From Helianthus annuus (Eukaryota; Streptophyta; Magnoliopsida; Asterales; Asteraceae), in the NCBI RefSeq assembly GCF_002127325.2, contig NC_035449.2:146236931-146300930 (forward strand): a DNA stretch of 64,000 nucleotides, written 5' to 3'. The notes under the pieces are model-generated. The model was given only the letters and a program-made list of their open reading frames with translations, was not told where the DNA came from and did no database searches. Shown here piece by piece: positions 12,951-25,052 of the stretch; within the stretch, counting starts at the first letter, position 1, and each line of letters opens with the position of its first letter. Both the position numbers and the translations under genes were made by a program.

Positions 12951-15900
12951 TCACATGAAATACTTCTTCAAGTGGACAGCATTCCAGGCTCTTGGTAGCA
13001 AATCACCTTCCATTTTTAGCAATCGATATGCCCCCTTTCCTGCCTCAGCTTCAATCAAGTAGAGTCCTTCCCATTTTGGTGCCAACTTTCCATCAGCAGG
13101 ATTGGTGGTATTTTGAAATGCTTTCCTTAGTACCATATCACCAACTTGTAATTTTCTGATCCTAACATTTTTGTTGTAAGCACCAGCCATTCTTTGTTGA
13201 TAACTGGCCATCCTTATCCTAGCCAGATCCCTTATTTCTTCTATAGTATCCAGGTCTTGAACCAAATTTTCGTCATTTTCCTCAGGATCACGAATACTTG
13301 TTCTAGCAGTTGGGACCACCATTTCTGTAGGGATCACTGATTCTGCCCCAAATACCAAAGAGAATGGAGTCTGGCCTGTAGCATTCTTGGGGGTTGTCCT
13401 ATCAGCCCAAAGCACATAAGGTAACTCTTCTGCCCATTTCCCTTTCTTGGATCCAAGCTTCTTCTTCAAATTGTTGATGATGATCTTATTAGATGATTCT
13501 GCCTGACCATTAGCTTGTGGCTGGACTGGTGTTGATGTTATCATCTTAATCCCCCAGCTGTCACAAAAGTTAGTAGTTCTGCCCCCAATAAATTGGGAAC
13601 CATTATCATATATAATCTCAGAAGGGATACCAAATCTAGTAATAATATTTCTTTTAATGAAGGATATAACTTCCTTTTCTCTGACTTGGGCAAAAGCTTT
13701 AGCCTCTATCCACTTGGAGAAGTAACCAGTCATAGCAAGCATGAACACTTTTCCACCAGGTGCCTTAGGGAGCTTACCAACTATATCTATCCCCCATCTC
13801 ATAAATGGCCAAGAGGAGGATATAGGATGCAAAAATTCAGCTGGTTGGTGAAGGATATTGCTGTGTCTCTGACAAGGATCACACTTTTTAGCATACTCCA
13901 CAGCATCTTTCTTCATAGTTGGCCAGTAGTATCCTGTTCTCAGGATCCTTGAGAATAATGCCCTGCCCCCAGTATGGTTTCCACAATCTCCTTCATGGAA
14001 GTCTTTTAAAACTTCTTGGGTTTCAGGATCCTCAATGCATCTCAAATATGGTCCTGCAAGAGATCGCTTATACAACATATTATTTAAATTTGTGAATTGA
14101 GATACCTTAATTTTGAAAGCCCTAGGATTTTCTCCTGTTGGAATCTCTCCATGTTGCAAGTATTTCATGATTGGGAGGATCCATGATCCTGAATGAGATT
14201 GAGTATCCTCACTAGGGATAATTGCAGAATCCTCTCCTATTTCCATAGCCACATGATCCTCGATAGCAGGAGCTAGGATATGGATAATGGGGATACTTAT
14301 ATCTTCCGGGATCTTCAAGGATGATCCTAAATTAGCCAATGCATCAGCTTCTGTATTTTCTTCCCTTGGTACCTGTGTCAAACTAAAGGAAACAAAAGAG
14401 AGTGCCAATTCTTTGACTATCTCTAAATATTTGGTTAGCTTTTCACCTTTAACAGCATAGGATCCATTAAAGTGATTAGTGATTAATAATGAATCTACAT
14501 GTACCTCAAGATACCTGATCCTTATATGCTTAGCAATTTGCAAACCAGCTATCAAAGCTTCATATTCAGCCTCATTGTTAGTAGTTTGAAACTCACAAGC
14601 TATAGAGTGGGGTATTATGTCCCCCTGTGGCGATTTTAGTAGTATCCCAAGCCCTGTGCCTTTGACATTTGAGGATCCATCAGTATAGAGTATCCAAGGA
14701 TCCTTGGTCTCTTCTAGCTGCTGGACTTCTAATTCAGCTTCCTCTTGCAAATCACTACTGAAATCTGCCACAAAATCAGCTAATGCCTGCGATTTAATGG
14801 CTGTCCTGGGCTCATATCTTATATCATATGCACTGAGCTTCACTGCCCACTTAGCCATCCTTCCTGACATTTCAGGTTTCCTGAGTACATTCTTAACTGG
14901 AAAATTAGTTTTAACAATAATGGCATGAGTTTCAAAATAATGTCTTAATTTAGTAGATGCCATAATTAATGCAAGGATAAGTTTTTCTAGGTGTGAATAC
15001 CTGGATTCAGCATCAAGTAAACTCTTACTTACATAATAGACAGGATGTTGTGTACCTTCATGATCCTTAACAAGGACGTCACTTACTGCTTTTGAGGATA
15101 CCGCTAGATACAGGGATAACACATCCCCTTTTTCTGGTTTCATCAAGGCCGGGGCCGGGGCCGAGGATAGGTAATCCTTAAGAGCTCTTAAGGCACTTTC
15201 ATGCTTCTCTGTCCACTCGAATTTCTTGTTCTTCCTCAAGATATCATAGAACTCTTTACATTTCTCTAAGGATTTAGATATGAATCTGTTCAAAGCTGCA
15301 ATCCTGCCTGTTAGCGTCTGGACATCCTTAGCATTGGCAGGAGATTTGATGTTCACAATAGCTTTGATTTGTTCTGGACTGGCTTCAATGCCTCTCTTTG
15401 TCACCATATATCCAAAGAATTTACCTGCTTTGACACCAAAGTGACATTTTGAAGGATTAAGTTTCATGTTATATTTGTCAAGGATATCGAATGCTTCCTC
15501 CAAATCCCTTAGGTGATCCTCAGCCTTTCTGGATTTCACCACCATATCGTCTATGTAAACCTCCATAGTTTGTCCAATTTGATCCTTGAACATCATATTG
15601 ACTAGCCTTTGATAAGTTGCACCTGCATTCCTTAGTCCAAATGGCATAGCAATATAACAGTATATACCAGTGGGAGTCATAAAGGCTGTATCCTCTTGAT
15701 CAGATGGTTCCATCTGAATTTGCTGAAATCCAGATGAAGCATCCATAAAAGTTAACAGTTCATGACCCGCCGTTGCATCCACCATGGAGTCAATGTGGGG
15801 TAATGGGAAAGGATCCTTGGGACATGCCTTATTTAAATCAGTAAAATCGACACATACCCTCCACTTTCCGTTTTTCTTTTGAACAACAACCACATTGGCC

Positions 15901-16262
15901 AACCATCTTGGATACTTGACCTCTCTAATCATACTTGCTCGGAGCAATTTCTCTACTTCTTCCTGGATAACGGCGCTTCTTTCTGGTGCAAACTTCCTCC
16001 TTTTTTGATGGATTGGTTTGAATGACCTATCAATGCCAAGTTTGTGAGTGATTATATCTTTAGATATACCTATCATGTCTTCGTGTTTCCATGCAAAGGT
16101 AGTTTTCCTCCTTTTGAGGAAGGATATGAGGTCTTCTTTCATTTCGCCAAGGATCCCTGATCCGATATAGATTTTGGATTCAGGATCACCAGGATCTATG
16201 AGGATTTCTACTACATCCTGCTCTCTTGCCTCCAAGACATCCCTTGGAGGATACTTTGATTG
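12951..16262 (-). CDS. pol: Pol of element B: RT, two RNase H domains, integrase (intact)
   Basis: Open from the base after the gag-pro UAG to 12951; 1,094 residues counted from a TTG codon at 16235. There is no start ATG, consistent with production by readthrough. RT has YIDD at about 227-230. The first RNase H (about 350-455) reads LYLAVS where the first catalytic Asp should be, so it is probably inactive. The archaeal-type RNase H follows (about 512-640), with candidate catalytic D518, E557, D581 and D631. Integrase has an HHCC finger (about 746-788) and D817, D877, E913 in exact D-35-E spacing. It is the only uninterrupted Tat-type pol in the window and the reference for reading lesions in A, C and E. 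Confidence 0.93.
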   Translation of the reverse strand, partial: QSKYPPRDVLEAREQDVVEILIDPGDPESKIYIGSGILGEMKEDLISFLKRRKTTFAWKHEDMIGISKDIITHKLGIDRSFKPIHQKRRKFAPERSAVIQEEVEKLLRASMIREVKYPRWLANVVVVQKKNGKWRVCVDFTDLNKACPKDPFPLPHIDSMVDATAGHELLTFMDASSGFQQIQMEPSDQEDTAFMTPTGIYCYIAMPFGLRNAGATYQRLVNMMFKDQIGQTMEVYIDDMVVKSRKAEDHLRDLEEAFDILDKYNMKLNPSKCHFGVKAGKFFGYMVTKRGIEASPEQIKAIVNIKSPANAKDVQTLTGRIAALNRFISKSLEKCKEFYDILRKNKKFEWTEKHESALRALKDYLSSAPAPALMKPEKGDVLSLYLAVSSKAVSDVLVKDHEGTQHPVYYVSKSLLDAESRYSHLEKLILALIMASTKLRHYFETHAIIVKTNFPVKNVLRKPEMSGRMAKWAVKLSAYDIRYEPRTAIKSQALADFVADFSSDLQEEAELEVQQLEETKDPWILYTDGSSNVKGTGLGILLKSPQGDIIPHSIACEFQTTNNEAEYEALIAGLQIAKHIRIRYLEVHVDSLLITNHFNGSYAVKGEKLTKYLEIVKELALSFVSFSLTQVPREENTEADALANLGSSLKIPEDISIPIIHILAPAIEDHVAMEIGEDSAIIPSEDTQSHSGSWILPIMKYLQHGEIPTGENPRAFKIKVSQFTNLNNMLYKRSLAGPYLRCIEDPETQEVLKDFHEGDCGNHTGGRALFSRILRTGYYWPTMKKDAVEYAKKCDPCQRHSNILHQPAEFLHPISSSWPFMRWGIDIVGKLPKAPGGKVFMLAMTGYFSKWIEAKAFAQVREKEVISFIKRNIITRFGIPSEIIYDNGSQFIGGRTTNFCDSWGIKMITSTPVQPQANGQAESSNKIIINNLKKKLGSKKGKWAEELPYVLWADRTTPKNATGQTPFSLVFGAESVIPTEMVVPTARTSIRDPEENDENLVQDLDTIEEIRDLARIRMASYQQRMAGAYNKNVRIRKLQVGDMVLRKAFQNTTNPADGKLAPKWEGLYLIEAEAGKGAYRLLKMEGDLLPRAWNAVHLKKYFM

Positions 16263-16268
16263 CTATTG
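16257..16268 (-). promoter_or_regulatory. Stop-codon readthrough context CAA UAG CAA UCA (B)
   Basis: The minus strand reads CAA TAG CAA TCA, still fitting UAG CAR YYA. The one difference from A (U to C in the second codon) falls at a Y position of the consensus. Pol is open in the same frame after it. Confidence 0.75.
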
Positions 16269-18972
16269 AGCCATTGAGTTTGAAGCTGGTTTCATTGACG
16301 AGGTATAGCAATTCTTAGCCTCTTGTTGATCGCTATCAATCTTCACGATCCCCCAAGGACTAGGAAGCTTCACACATTGATGATAGGTGGATGGGACTGC
16401 CTTCATATCATGTATCCAAGGCTTGCCAAGGATAACATTGCAACAAGATAAACAGTCAATAACACAAAATTTTTGATAATTATGTAGTCCTTCGACATAA
16501 ATTGGGAGTTTGATGTCCCCCAGAGTATTCTTAGTCTCGCTACTGAATCCCACGAGCACAGAGGATCTCGGTATGATATCGGATTCGGGGATACCCATCT
16601 TCTTAAGAACATCAAGCTGGATAATGTTCACAGAGCTTCCTCCGTCTATAAGGATCCTGCGGACAAAATGGTTAGAAATAAAAAGAGTGATAACCAAACC
16701 ATCGTGATGAGGATCCTAAATGTCAACACGATCATCCTCATCAAAAGTTATGACTTTCCCTTTGGAGACACTGGATGTTCGGATGGGTTTGTCTCCATTA
16801 TCCATCTTGGTTTCCTTTGCATGCCTTTTAGCTGCTGAGAAGGATGTTCCACGAATGTCTGATCCTCCAGAAATAAAGTTTATAACTTGTGCATCTGCTG
16901 GAGGGGCTGAAGCTTTCTCTGGGATCCTTTCAGGATCCTGAGTCCTTGACTTCTTTCTCCCCAACAATTCTTTCAAGTGCCCCTTGCTCAACAGGTATCC
17001 AATTTCTTTTCGTAGTGCAATGCATTCTTCCGTGAGATGCCCAAAATCTTCATGCTATGCACACCACTTTGACTTATCTTTAGTTGCAGCTGGTCTGTCA
17101 TTTTTCCTGGGCAATCTAGCTTTATCACCTAGATTCTGCATTGCAAGGATTAGCTCATTGTTATCAACAGAAAAAACAATATTCAGAAATTGGAGGATAA
17201 TCCTCATCATCCTCTTCTTGATCAACAACATGCACGTTCTGGTTATCAGATTTGTTATAGGATCTGAACTTGTTGTTCTTGAACGAGGATCCTTGTTTCT
17301 CTTGCTTTGAGGATCCTGCTAACCTCTCCTGGATCCTCTTGTCATCTTCTAGCCGGATGAACCTAAGTGCCCGGGTTCTTACCTCATCTAGATTCCTGCA
17401 TGGTGTCATAACAAGATCATCATAGAATAATGAATCCCTAAGCAATCCCATTTTAAAGGCTTCAACAGCCGTAGCAATACCCAGGTTAGGAATATCTAAG
17501 GATTCTTTACTAAATTTAGTGATATAATCCCTTAATGATTCATTATGACCCTGGGTTATCCTATACAGATCACTAGTTAAACGCTCAAATTTTTTACTAC
17601 AAGAAAACTGATTATTAAATAGGTTAACTAGATTAGCAAATGAGGTAATAGAGTAAGGGGGAAGACTTAGCAGCCATTTATGAGCCGATCCAGTAAGAGT
17701 GGATCCAAATCCCTTGCACAGACATGCTTCCTTTAACCTTTCCGGGATGGGATTGATTTCCATCCTTTCCCTGTATTGTTCTATGTGTTCTTCAGGATCT
17801 GTTGAACTGTCATACAACTTCATGGTGGGCACGTGGAACCTCTTGGGTATCTCAGCATCATAAATTGGTGGTGCAAAACGAGATATCTTATGGCTCCCAT
17901 CAGCAATCTCCGGGATAGGCTTGACCACTCCTGGGACACTTGATATCATATCCTTTAACTTTTGCAACTCTCTAGCCATGGCATGGTTGATACCTGTATC
18001 CTGCATGAGGCCATGGTTAGTGGTACAAGCATTATTGAAGGTGTTACCTCCCACTGGGTTCAAATTAGGAAGAGTGGATGTGAATCCATATTGTTGAGAC
18101 TCCGGAATGATTGAAGGACCAGTAGAAGCAATGGTTTGCATTGGAATAAAATCTCCCTGATGGATATCTGAACTCCCTGATTGCAAACTCCTTAAGGATC
18201 CATGAAACTGAAAGGATCCTGGAACATAGGGTGATCCTTGAACCTGCGAGGATCCTGGGACATAGGAGGATCCTTGAACCTGCGAGGATCCTGGGACATA
18301 GGAGGATCCTTGAACCTGCGAGGATCCTGGGACATAGGAGGATCCTTGAACCTGCGAGGATCCTTGAACCTGGGAGGATCCTTGAACCTGCGAGGATCCT
18401 GGGACATAGGAGGATCCTTGAACCTGCGAGGATCCTTGGAATGGCCAGAACCCTTGAATCTGCTGCGCTCCTGGATATCCTCCTGAACTTGTGAAGGATC
18501 CTATATGCTGAGGATGGGATCCTGCTGGCTGGAAGTATGAACCTGATGCCTGAGTCATTGCTGATGATCCATAGTGCACTCCTTTTGGTCCTCCCACATA
18601 TTGAACATCTGGAATCACTGAAGGCTGAGAAGATACAACCGGAGTATCGAAATTCAAAGATCTGGGCATCAGTGGGGAATGATCTTCTGCCGATCTCTTT
18701 TGTTTCTTGAAGTCTCCGATTTCTTTAAGAATCCTTTCGTTGGTCTTATCCTGCTGCTGTATATACTCCTTCATCTGCAAAATCAGAGTAAACATGTCAC
18801 TAGTAGTAGGAGTATAAGAAGCAGAAGAAGTTGGAGGTTTTGAGAAAATGGGAGTTGGTTTCTTCTCGGCATTTTTCTGAGATCCAGAAGGTGGTGGAGG
18901 CAAAGGTGGAATGCCCTGAGATGAATTGACTGCAGACATCGCAGTAGAAGTATTCTTTGATGATGAAGCCAT
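16263..18972 (-). pseudogene. gag-pro: Gag-protease of element B, disrupted
   Basis: Starts at ATG 18972 (MASSSKN, as in A). The N-terminal low-complexity part has an expanded 12-residue repeat. The Gag core is intact. Near 17172 an extra A in an A-run shifts the frame. In the zinc knuckle a Tyr codon has become TAG (near 17054). Just before the protease a Gln codon has become TAG (near 16717). The protease keeps its ILIDGGSS active site, and the frame ends in UAG at 16265-16263. This copy cannot make its own Gag, although its pol frame is intact, a mixed state typical of decay or of supply by sister copies. Confidence 0.9.
18228..18436 (-). repeat. 36-bp tandem repeat inside gag of element B
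   Basis: Units of 36 bp encode the 12-residue period PGSSQVQGSSYV, about five to six units including truncated ones. Element A has about two units at the same place (7452-7562). The tandem repeat is in frame, so copy number varies without breaking Gag. Confidence 0.88.
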
Positions 18973-19037
18973 CTGTTTGGATGCAATGAACCGAAATGAT
19001 CACGAGAATGAGAATCTTTATGAATGAAGCACCAATT

Positions 19038-19055
19038 GCCCCACGGTGGGCGCCA
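19038..19055 (-). other. Primer-binding site, tRNA-Lys(CUU), element B
   Basis: Identical 18 nt to the site of element A (minus strand TGGCGCCCACCGTGGGGC), three bases from the LTR. Confidence 0.85.
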
Positions 19056-19058
19056 AAC

Positions 19059-19774
19059 TGTTTTGGTTAAAAATCAGACAAGGATAATGCAACCAAACTC
19101 TCTATTAAGGGGTATGATGCTTGAATTGGTAAACAACAATGAGGATCACTCAGAAATGTATTGCACAAGTGACACAATGATTTATACGAGGAAAAAGCCC
19201 TTGATCAATGAATGATCTCCGGCATAAAAAACCTCGGGTGATGGAAACTACCGATCACCAACTCAAATTAAACAATAATTCTTTACAACTTTGGATGATA
19301 GCGAGCTAGGTACAAGGATCACTATAGTGTATCATGTAGAAATGTGTGAAAATTGCTAAGTGTTCTGCTGTAAGCTATTGAGTGCAGTTGTACGAGTGTG
19401 TGTAGCCAAAATTAGCCAAGTGTTCTAAAAACTAGCTCGCTACCCCTTTAAAAATAGAAGTTAACTAAGCTAACTAACATCCCGCAATTTGTGCCTTCTC
19501 CCCACGTTCTCCACAACGTCCATTTCCAGTCAAGCACGTGCAGAATAACCGTGGAATATTCTTCAGGGACGTTACCAAGACTAAGTCCAAGCTGTTACTC
19601 CTGCAAAACAATACCGAATTCAAAGTGAACAATCGTTAGTATAAGGATCCTTAGGATGATCCATGATCCTGATCCTGAAACACTTCTGAGGATCACCATC
19701 TGTCACAGAAGTAAGGATCACTAAACAGGATAACACATGAGGATCACGGGTCATTAGAAAATCCTCCCCTAACA
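19059..19774 (-). repeat. 5' LTR of element B (716 bp)
   Basis: Starts TG at 19059 beside the primer site and ends with CTAACA at 19774. It is homologous throughout to the A and C LTRs. Confidence 0.93.
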
Positions 19775-22222
19775 GTGACCAAGAGAGGCATTGAAGCCAG
19801 TCCAGAACAAATCAAAGCTATAATAAACATCAAATCCCCTGCCAATGCTAAGGATGTCCAGAGGCTAACAGGCAGGATTGCAGCTTTAAACAGATTCATA
19901 TCCAAATCCTCGGAGAAATGTAAGGAATTCTATGATATCCTAAGGAAGAACAAGAAATTCGAGTGGACCGAGAAGCATGAAAGTGCCCTAAAAGCTCTTA
20001 AGGATTACCTATCCTCAGCCCCGGCCTTGATGAAACCGGAAAAGGGGGATGTATTATCCTTATACTTAGCGGTATTCTCAAAAGCAGTAAGTGCGGTCCT
20101 TGTTAAGGATCACGAAGGTACACAACATCCTGTCTATTATGTAAGTAAGAGTTTACTTGATACTGAATCCAGGTATTCACACTTAGAAAAACTTATCCTT
20201 GCATTAATTATGGCATCTACTAAATTGAGACATTATTTTGAAACTCATGCCATTATTATTAAAACTAATTTTCCAATTAAGAATGTTCTCAGGAAACCTG
20301 AAATGTCAGGAAGGATGGCTAAGTGGGCAGTGAAGCTTAGTACTTATGATATAAGATATGAGCCTAGGACAGCCATTAAATCCCAAGCATTAGCTGACTT
20401 TGTAGTAGATTTCAGTAGTGATTTGCAAAAGGAAGCTGAATTAGAAGTCCAGCAGCTAGAGGAGACCAAGGATCCTTGGATACTCTATACTGATGGATCC
20501 TCAAATGTCAAAGGAACAGGGCTTGGAATACTACTAAAATCGCCACAGGGGGACATAATACCCCACTCTATAGCTTGTGAGTTCCAAACTACTAACAATG
20601 AGGCTGAATATGAAGCCTTAATAGCTGGTTTGCAAATCGCTAAGTATATGAGGATCAGGTATCTCGAGGTACATGTAGATTCATTATTAATCACTAATCA
20701 CTTTAATGGATCCTATGCTGTTAAAGGTGAAAAGCTAACCAGATATTTGGAGATAGTCAAAGAATTGGCACTCTCTTTTGTTTCCTTTAGTTTGACACAG
20801 GTACCAAGGGAAGAAAATACAGAAGCTGATGCATTGGCTAACCTAGGATCATCTTTGAAGATCCCAGAGGATATGAGTATCCCCATTATCCATATCCTGA
20901 CCCCTGCCATCGAGGATCATGTGGCTATGGAGATAGGAGAGGATTCTACAATCATCCCCAGTGATGATACTCAATCTCATTCAGGATCATGGATCCTCCC
21001 AATCATGAGATACTTACAACATGGAGAGATTCCTACAGGAGAAAACCCTAGGGCTTTCAAGATTAAGGTATCTCAATTCACAATATTTAATAATATGTTA
21101 TATAAACGATCTCTTGCAGGACCATATTTAAGATGCATTGAGGATCCTGAAATCCAAGAAGTCCTAAAGGATTTCCATGAAGGAGATTGTGGAAACCACA
21201 CTGGGGGCAGGGCATTATTCTCAAGGATCCTGAGGACTGGATACTATTGGCCAACTATGAAGAGGGATGCTGTGGAGTATGCTAAGAAGTGTGATCCTTG
21301 TCAAAGACACAACAATATCCTTCATCAACCGGCTGAATTTTTGCATCCTATATCATCCTCTTGGCCATTTATGAGATTGGGTATGGATATAGTTGGTAAG
21401 CTCCCTAAGGCACCTGGTGGAAAAGTGTTCATGCTTGCTATGACTGATTACTTCTCCAAGTGGATAGAGGCTGAAGCTTTTGCCCAAGTCAGAGAAAAGG
21501 AAGTTATATCCTTCATTAAAAGAAATATTATAACTAGATTTGGTATCCCTTCTGAAATTATATGTGATAATGGTTCCCAATTTATTGGGGGCAGAACTAC
21601 TAACTTTTGTGACAGCTGGGGGATTAAGATGATAACATCAACACCAGTCCACCCACAAGCTAATGGTCAGGCAAAATCATCCAATAAGATCATCATCAAC
21701 AATTTGAAGAAGAAGCATGGATCCAAGAAAGGGAAATGGGCAGAAGAACTACCTTATGTGCTTTGGGCTGATAGGACAACTCCTAAGAATGCTACAGGCC
21801 AAACTCCATTCTCTTTGGTATTTGGGGCAGAATCAGTGATCCCTACAGAAATGGTGGTTCCAACTGCAAGAACAAGCATTCGTGATCCTGAAGAAAATGA
21901 TGAGAACTTGGTTCAAGACCTGGATACTATAGAAGAAATCAGGGATTTGGCAAGGATAAGGATGGCCAGTTATCAGCAAAGGATGGCTGGTGCTTATAAC
22001 AAAAATGTCAGGATCAGGAAGTTCCAAATTGGTGATATGGTGTTAAGGAAAGCATTCCAAAATACCACCAATCCTGTTGATGGAAAGTTGGCACCAAAAT
22101 GGGAAGGCCCTTACTTGATTGAAGCTGAGGCAGGAAAGGGGGCATATCGATTGCTAACAATGGAAGGTGATTTGCTACCTAGAGCCTGGAACGCTGTCCA
22201 TTTGAAGAAGTACTTCATGTGA
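19775..22222 (+). pseudogene. pol: Pol of element C, C-terminal three quarters (truncated by B, integrase mutated)
   Basis: An open frame of 815 residues colinear with residues 278-1094 of the B pol. It starts directly at the B LTR with GTG, the Val codon of GYMVTK, so this is a truncation and not a real start. It has the degenerate RNase H, the archaeal-type RNase H ([24 protein letters not shown]) and integrase. At 21674-21676 the catalytic Glu of D-35-E is AAA (Lys): GQAK instead of GQAE, consistent with a G-to-A transition at 21674. The integrase should therefore be inactive even if the frame were whole. Confidence 0.92.
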
Positions 22223-23573
22223 TAAGGATCCATGATCCTCACGTGATAAGTATCCTTAAAGGATCCTTGGAGCATAGATGATCCTTATTTTGGTAACATT
22301 CTAATCTCAAACTATTTCATTCTCTTATACTCTCACATGAGGATAAGGATCCTGCATCCTTTATCCACCTTTCACTTGATTCAGAGTTTTGAAGGTTCAG
22401 GTATCCTTAGCAAACGGTTGATTATCCACAAAAGCAACCAGTTACTCGGGCTTGACCCCAGTTATTTGGGTTTGACCCCAGTTTCGCCAGTAGCGCACGA
22501 TGATCCTGGTACAGTTCAAGGCAGTGGGACCAGTACTCGCTTTAGGGGCTGACAATTCCATTGTACTGGCTATACCTAGGATCCTACGTATAATGGTAGA
22601 CGTACCATACATCCGTTCCTAAGGTTTCTAACGTTTTCACGTTAGCTAAGGTTTTGGCATTTTCATGCCACTAAGTTTGGATAGTCGCCAGTTAGGGCCA
22701 TACTCCAGTTTACACACGATCCTTGGGCTTGTCCCCAGTTATCCTTGGGCTTGTCCCCAGTTATCCTTCGGCTTGTCCCCAGTTGCTAATTTTTATCTTA
22801 TATTGGCTTAGTCCCAAGTTGTATCCTATTTCAGGTCTTTGAATCCAAACATTAAAGGATCCTTGATCACCTTTTCATAAGGTTTGTCTTATGGTTATCC
22901 TGGTTATAGTATTAAGGGTTAGGATCCTAACTTGGATCCTCAGGTATGATCCTTAACTATTTTGATTTTGTCCATTGTTTATTTGAACAACCCTTGTACT
23001 TTGACAACTGAATTTATGATCCTTAAAATATACTACTTTTTGGAATTTTTTAACTATAGGATATTTGATCCTGGATCATATCCTAAATATTTTTTATCTA
23101 ATTTGTTCAACTTTTCTTATTCAGACAAGTGTATATTAAAACAATTGAAAATTTAAAAGGATATACAAGGATAACAACACGGGAAATAGCCAAAAAGTTA
23201 AAAGTTTTATTTATGAACAAAATGTTCAACACCTTAAGGTTGTCAAAATTGCTAACCCACGTTTCTACCAGCAAAACGTGGCCCGTCCACATGGGTTGGC
23301 AAAGGGTGTCCATTGTTTATGCGGTTATAGCAAGTGCAGGAAATAGAAGACGGCAGGATCACAATGGCTTCATCCCCTAAACAGAGGATCCCTCCACCAT
23401 TTGTAATCCTACCTATTGTCCAAAGGATCCTAGATCCTTAACCCTAAAAACTATTGTTCAAATACAAACCAACCATTGTTTAACGAAAACACCACAACCA
23501 AAAACCACTACCAAACCTAAAAAATGGGCTCCGGCTATGTCTAGAAGTGTCCATCATTGCCCATTGTTGCAGC
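22223..23573. other. Non-coding region between integrase and antisense gene, element C
   Basis: Colinear with the regions at 758-2208 and 11598-12950 in reverse orientation. It holds a three-unit GGGCTTGTCCCCAG array at 22721-22784 and the 11-bp-arm inverted repeat at 23249-23302 (one arm mismatch, TTGCTAACCCA). I see no coding frame. Confidence 0.75.
22593..22670. other. Stacked tetraloop hairpins in the 3' region of element C
   Basis: In sense orientation: ATGGTA-GACG-TACCAT (22593-22608), CTAACGT-TTTC-ACGTTAG (22628-22645) and TGGCAT-TTTC-ATGCCA (22655-22670). These are the reverse complements of the A and B hairpins, as expected for the opposite orientation. Confidence 0.75.
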
Positions 23574-25052
23574 CTACACCTTCGCTGCATCACCATCTCC
23601 AGCTCCACTAGCTTCACCACCATGATCCTTGCCACTGCCTCCAGCCTCGATCGTTAGGATCTCCTCAGCCTCCTCCTCCTGGGTGATCTCATGCTTCTCG
23701 TAATCAGCATTGATCAGAACCTTAGCCGTCTCAGCTTTGGCATTTTGGAGGTCTTTTTGGAGATCAGCAATCTTAAGATCCTTGAGAACTGCGACTTGTT
23801 GGAGATCAGCAATCTTCTTGTCCTGCTCCTCAACATTCCCAACGTAGTCTTCAATCTCAGCAAATTTCTGCAAAAAAAGACAAAGCAGTTCAAGATCAGG
23901 TGATCCTCAAACAAGCTGGATACCTAAGCAGGGACAATGATCCTTACATCGTTGAAGTATTCAAGGAACTGGTGGCGGATCAGGGGCAAGCCTTGCAGAT
24001 CCTCAGCTTCAGAGGCTTTTCTTTTCTTGCCACCCCTTCCTTTAGCGGGTGCCTTGGGGATTAAAGCAGTTGGGCTAGTAGGAAGCTTCTTCCTGGAGGA
24101 TCGTACAGTGTCCAGATCGGTAACGCTGAACTTGGAGGCAGATTTTGAAGATTTTCCGGCACCTGCACATTCAAAGCAAGATAAGTATCCTTATCCTATT
24201 TCTATTTAACTATTTATTTAAGTTTTTAACTATACAAAAAACAGGATACTTATTTGACATGGTGACTGAGCCTGAGGATACCTCTTGTGAATCCTGGGTG
24301 TTTGTTTTGAATGATCTTGTTTCAGGACCAAGTCTTCTAAAGGCAGCAAGCCTTTCCTCAGTGACAGGAGATGGTATGAGGTGTGAAACAGTGACAGCTG
24401 CATAACATAAAACAAAAGGGTGTTAGTGATCCTTATACAACGACAAGGTTATCTGGTGATCCTTCTCAGGATCCTCTATCCTACCATGAGTGGTCCACTT
24501 TCTTGGTAGATCCTTTCCGTTTGGGATAGAATCTCTTCTGATAAAGAAAAAGCGTCGTTTCCAGTTTGTATCATTCTTGGTGGATTTAAAAATGGGGTGT
24601 TCTTCACTGGGTTTTCGCTTAAATAGATATCGGTGGGATCCAAATGTTGTGAGATCATACATCTCAGCCAACTCCGACATTCGTAGATCAATCCCTTCCT
24701 GCTCAATGATCCTTTCAAGGGTATATAAGACCCTCCAGATCATCGGCATAGCTTGGATGTAGGAGATGCCGGTGAGGGAGAATAAGGATTGGGTAAAGGA
24801 TGGAAAAGGATAGGTGTATCCTATGGTGAATGGGGTAACAGGAAAGGCAATCCAGGTTTCAGAGGCATAATCACTTAAAGCAGTGGGATCAAAAGATTTG
24901 AAAATGGTGTTCGCCGGGAAACAATAGCGAATTCTATCAATTTGTGGATCGGTGAAACAGCAGCGTTCTTTTGCTGAATCTTTGATGATCCCTTGACTCT
25001 TCAAAGGGCTGTTCTTCTGGTGATCCTTGGCGGGAGAGTTTCGGAGCATCAT
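23574..25052 (-). pseudogene. Antisense four-exon gene of element C, best copy of the 5' half
   Basis: Exon 1 is 25052-24485 (568 nt from the ATG), exon 2 24397-24254, exon 3 24162-23948, exon 4 23867-23574; intron phases 1, 1, 0. Exon 1 encodes about 189 residues with aromatic and proline-rich blocks (WIAFPVTPF, YTYPFPSF, MPMIWRVL) and ends with WKRRFFFIRRDSIPNG. This pattern resembles the plant family annotated as 'putative gypsy type transposon' (Transposase_28), which I judge likely but cannot confirm. Exon 3 is basic with a KKRK cluster; exon 4 is a coiled coil. Two lesions: the donor of intron 2 is ATAAGT where B has GTAAGT (24253), and exon 4 lacks 45 codons in frame compared with B. 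Confidence 0.72.

Larger units (their letters stand above)
8873..19774 (-). mobile_element. Element B: Tat-type Ty3/gypsy retrotransposon, interrupted by A and by a hAT element
   Basis: Minus-strand order is 5' LTR (19774-19059), tRNA-Lys primer site, broken gag-pro, UAG, intact pol, hairpins and repeats, then the antisense gene on the plus strand (11597 back to 8873). Element A cuts the antisense gene at 8873, so the rest of B including its 3' LTR lies left of A, outside the window. The LTR abuts the RT codons of element C at 19775, so B is inserted in C, with expected target duplication GTGAC (19775-19779). Confidence 0.92.

Noticed and set aside
18228..18436. CRISPR-like array
   Set aside because: Repeats are directly tandem without unique spacers and are in frame with Gag.
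24163..24254. AT-AC (U12-type) intron in the C antisense gene
   Set aside because: The acceptor ends in AG as in B, and the donor differs from B only by G to A, so a mutated GT donor is simpler.
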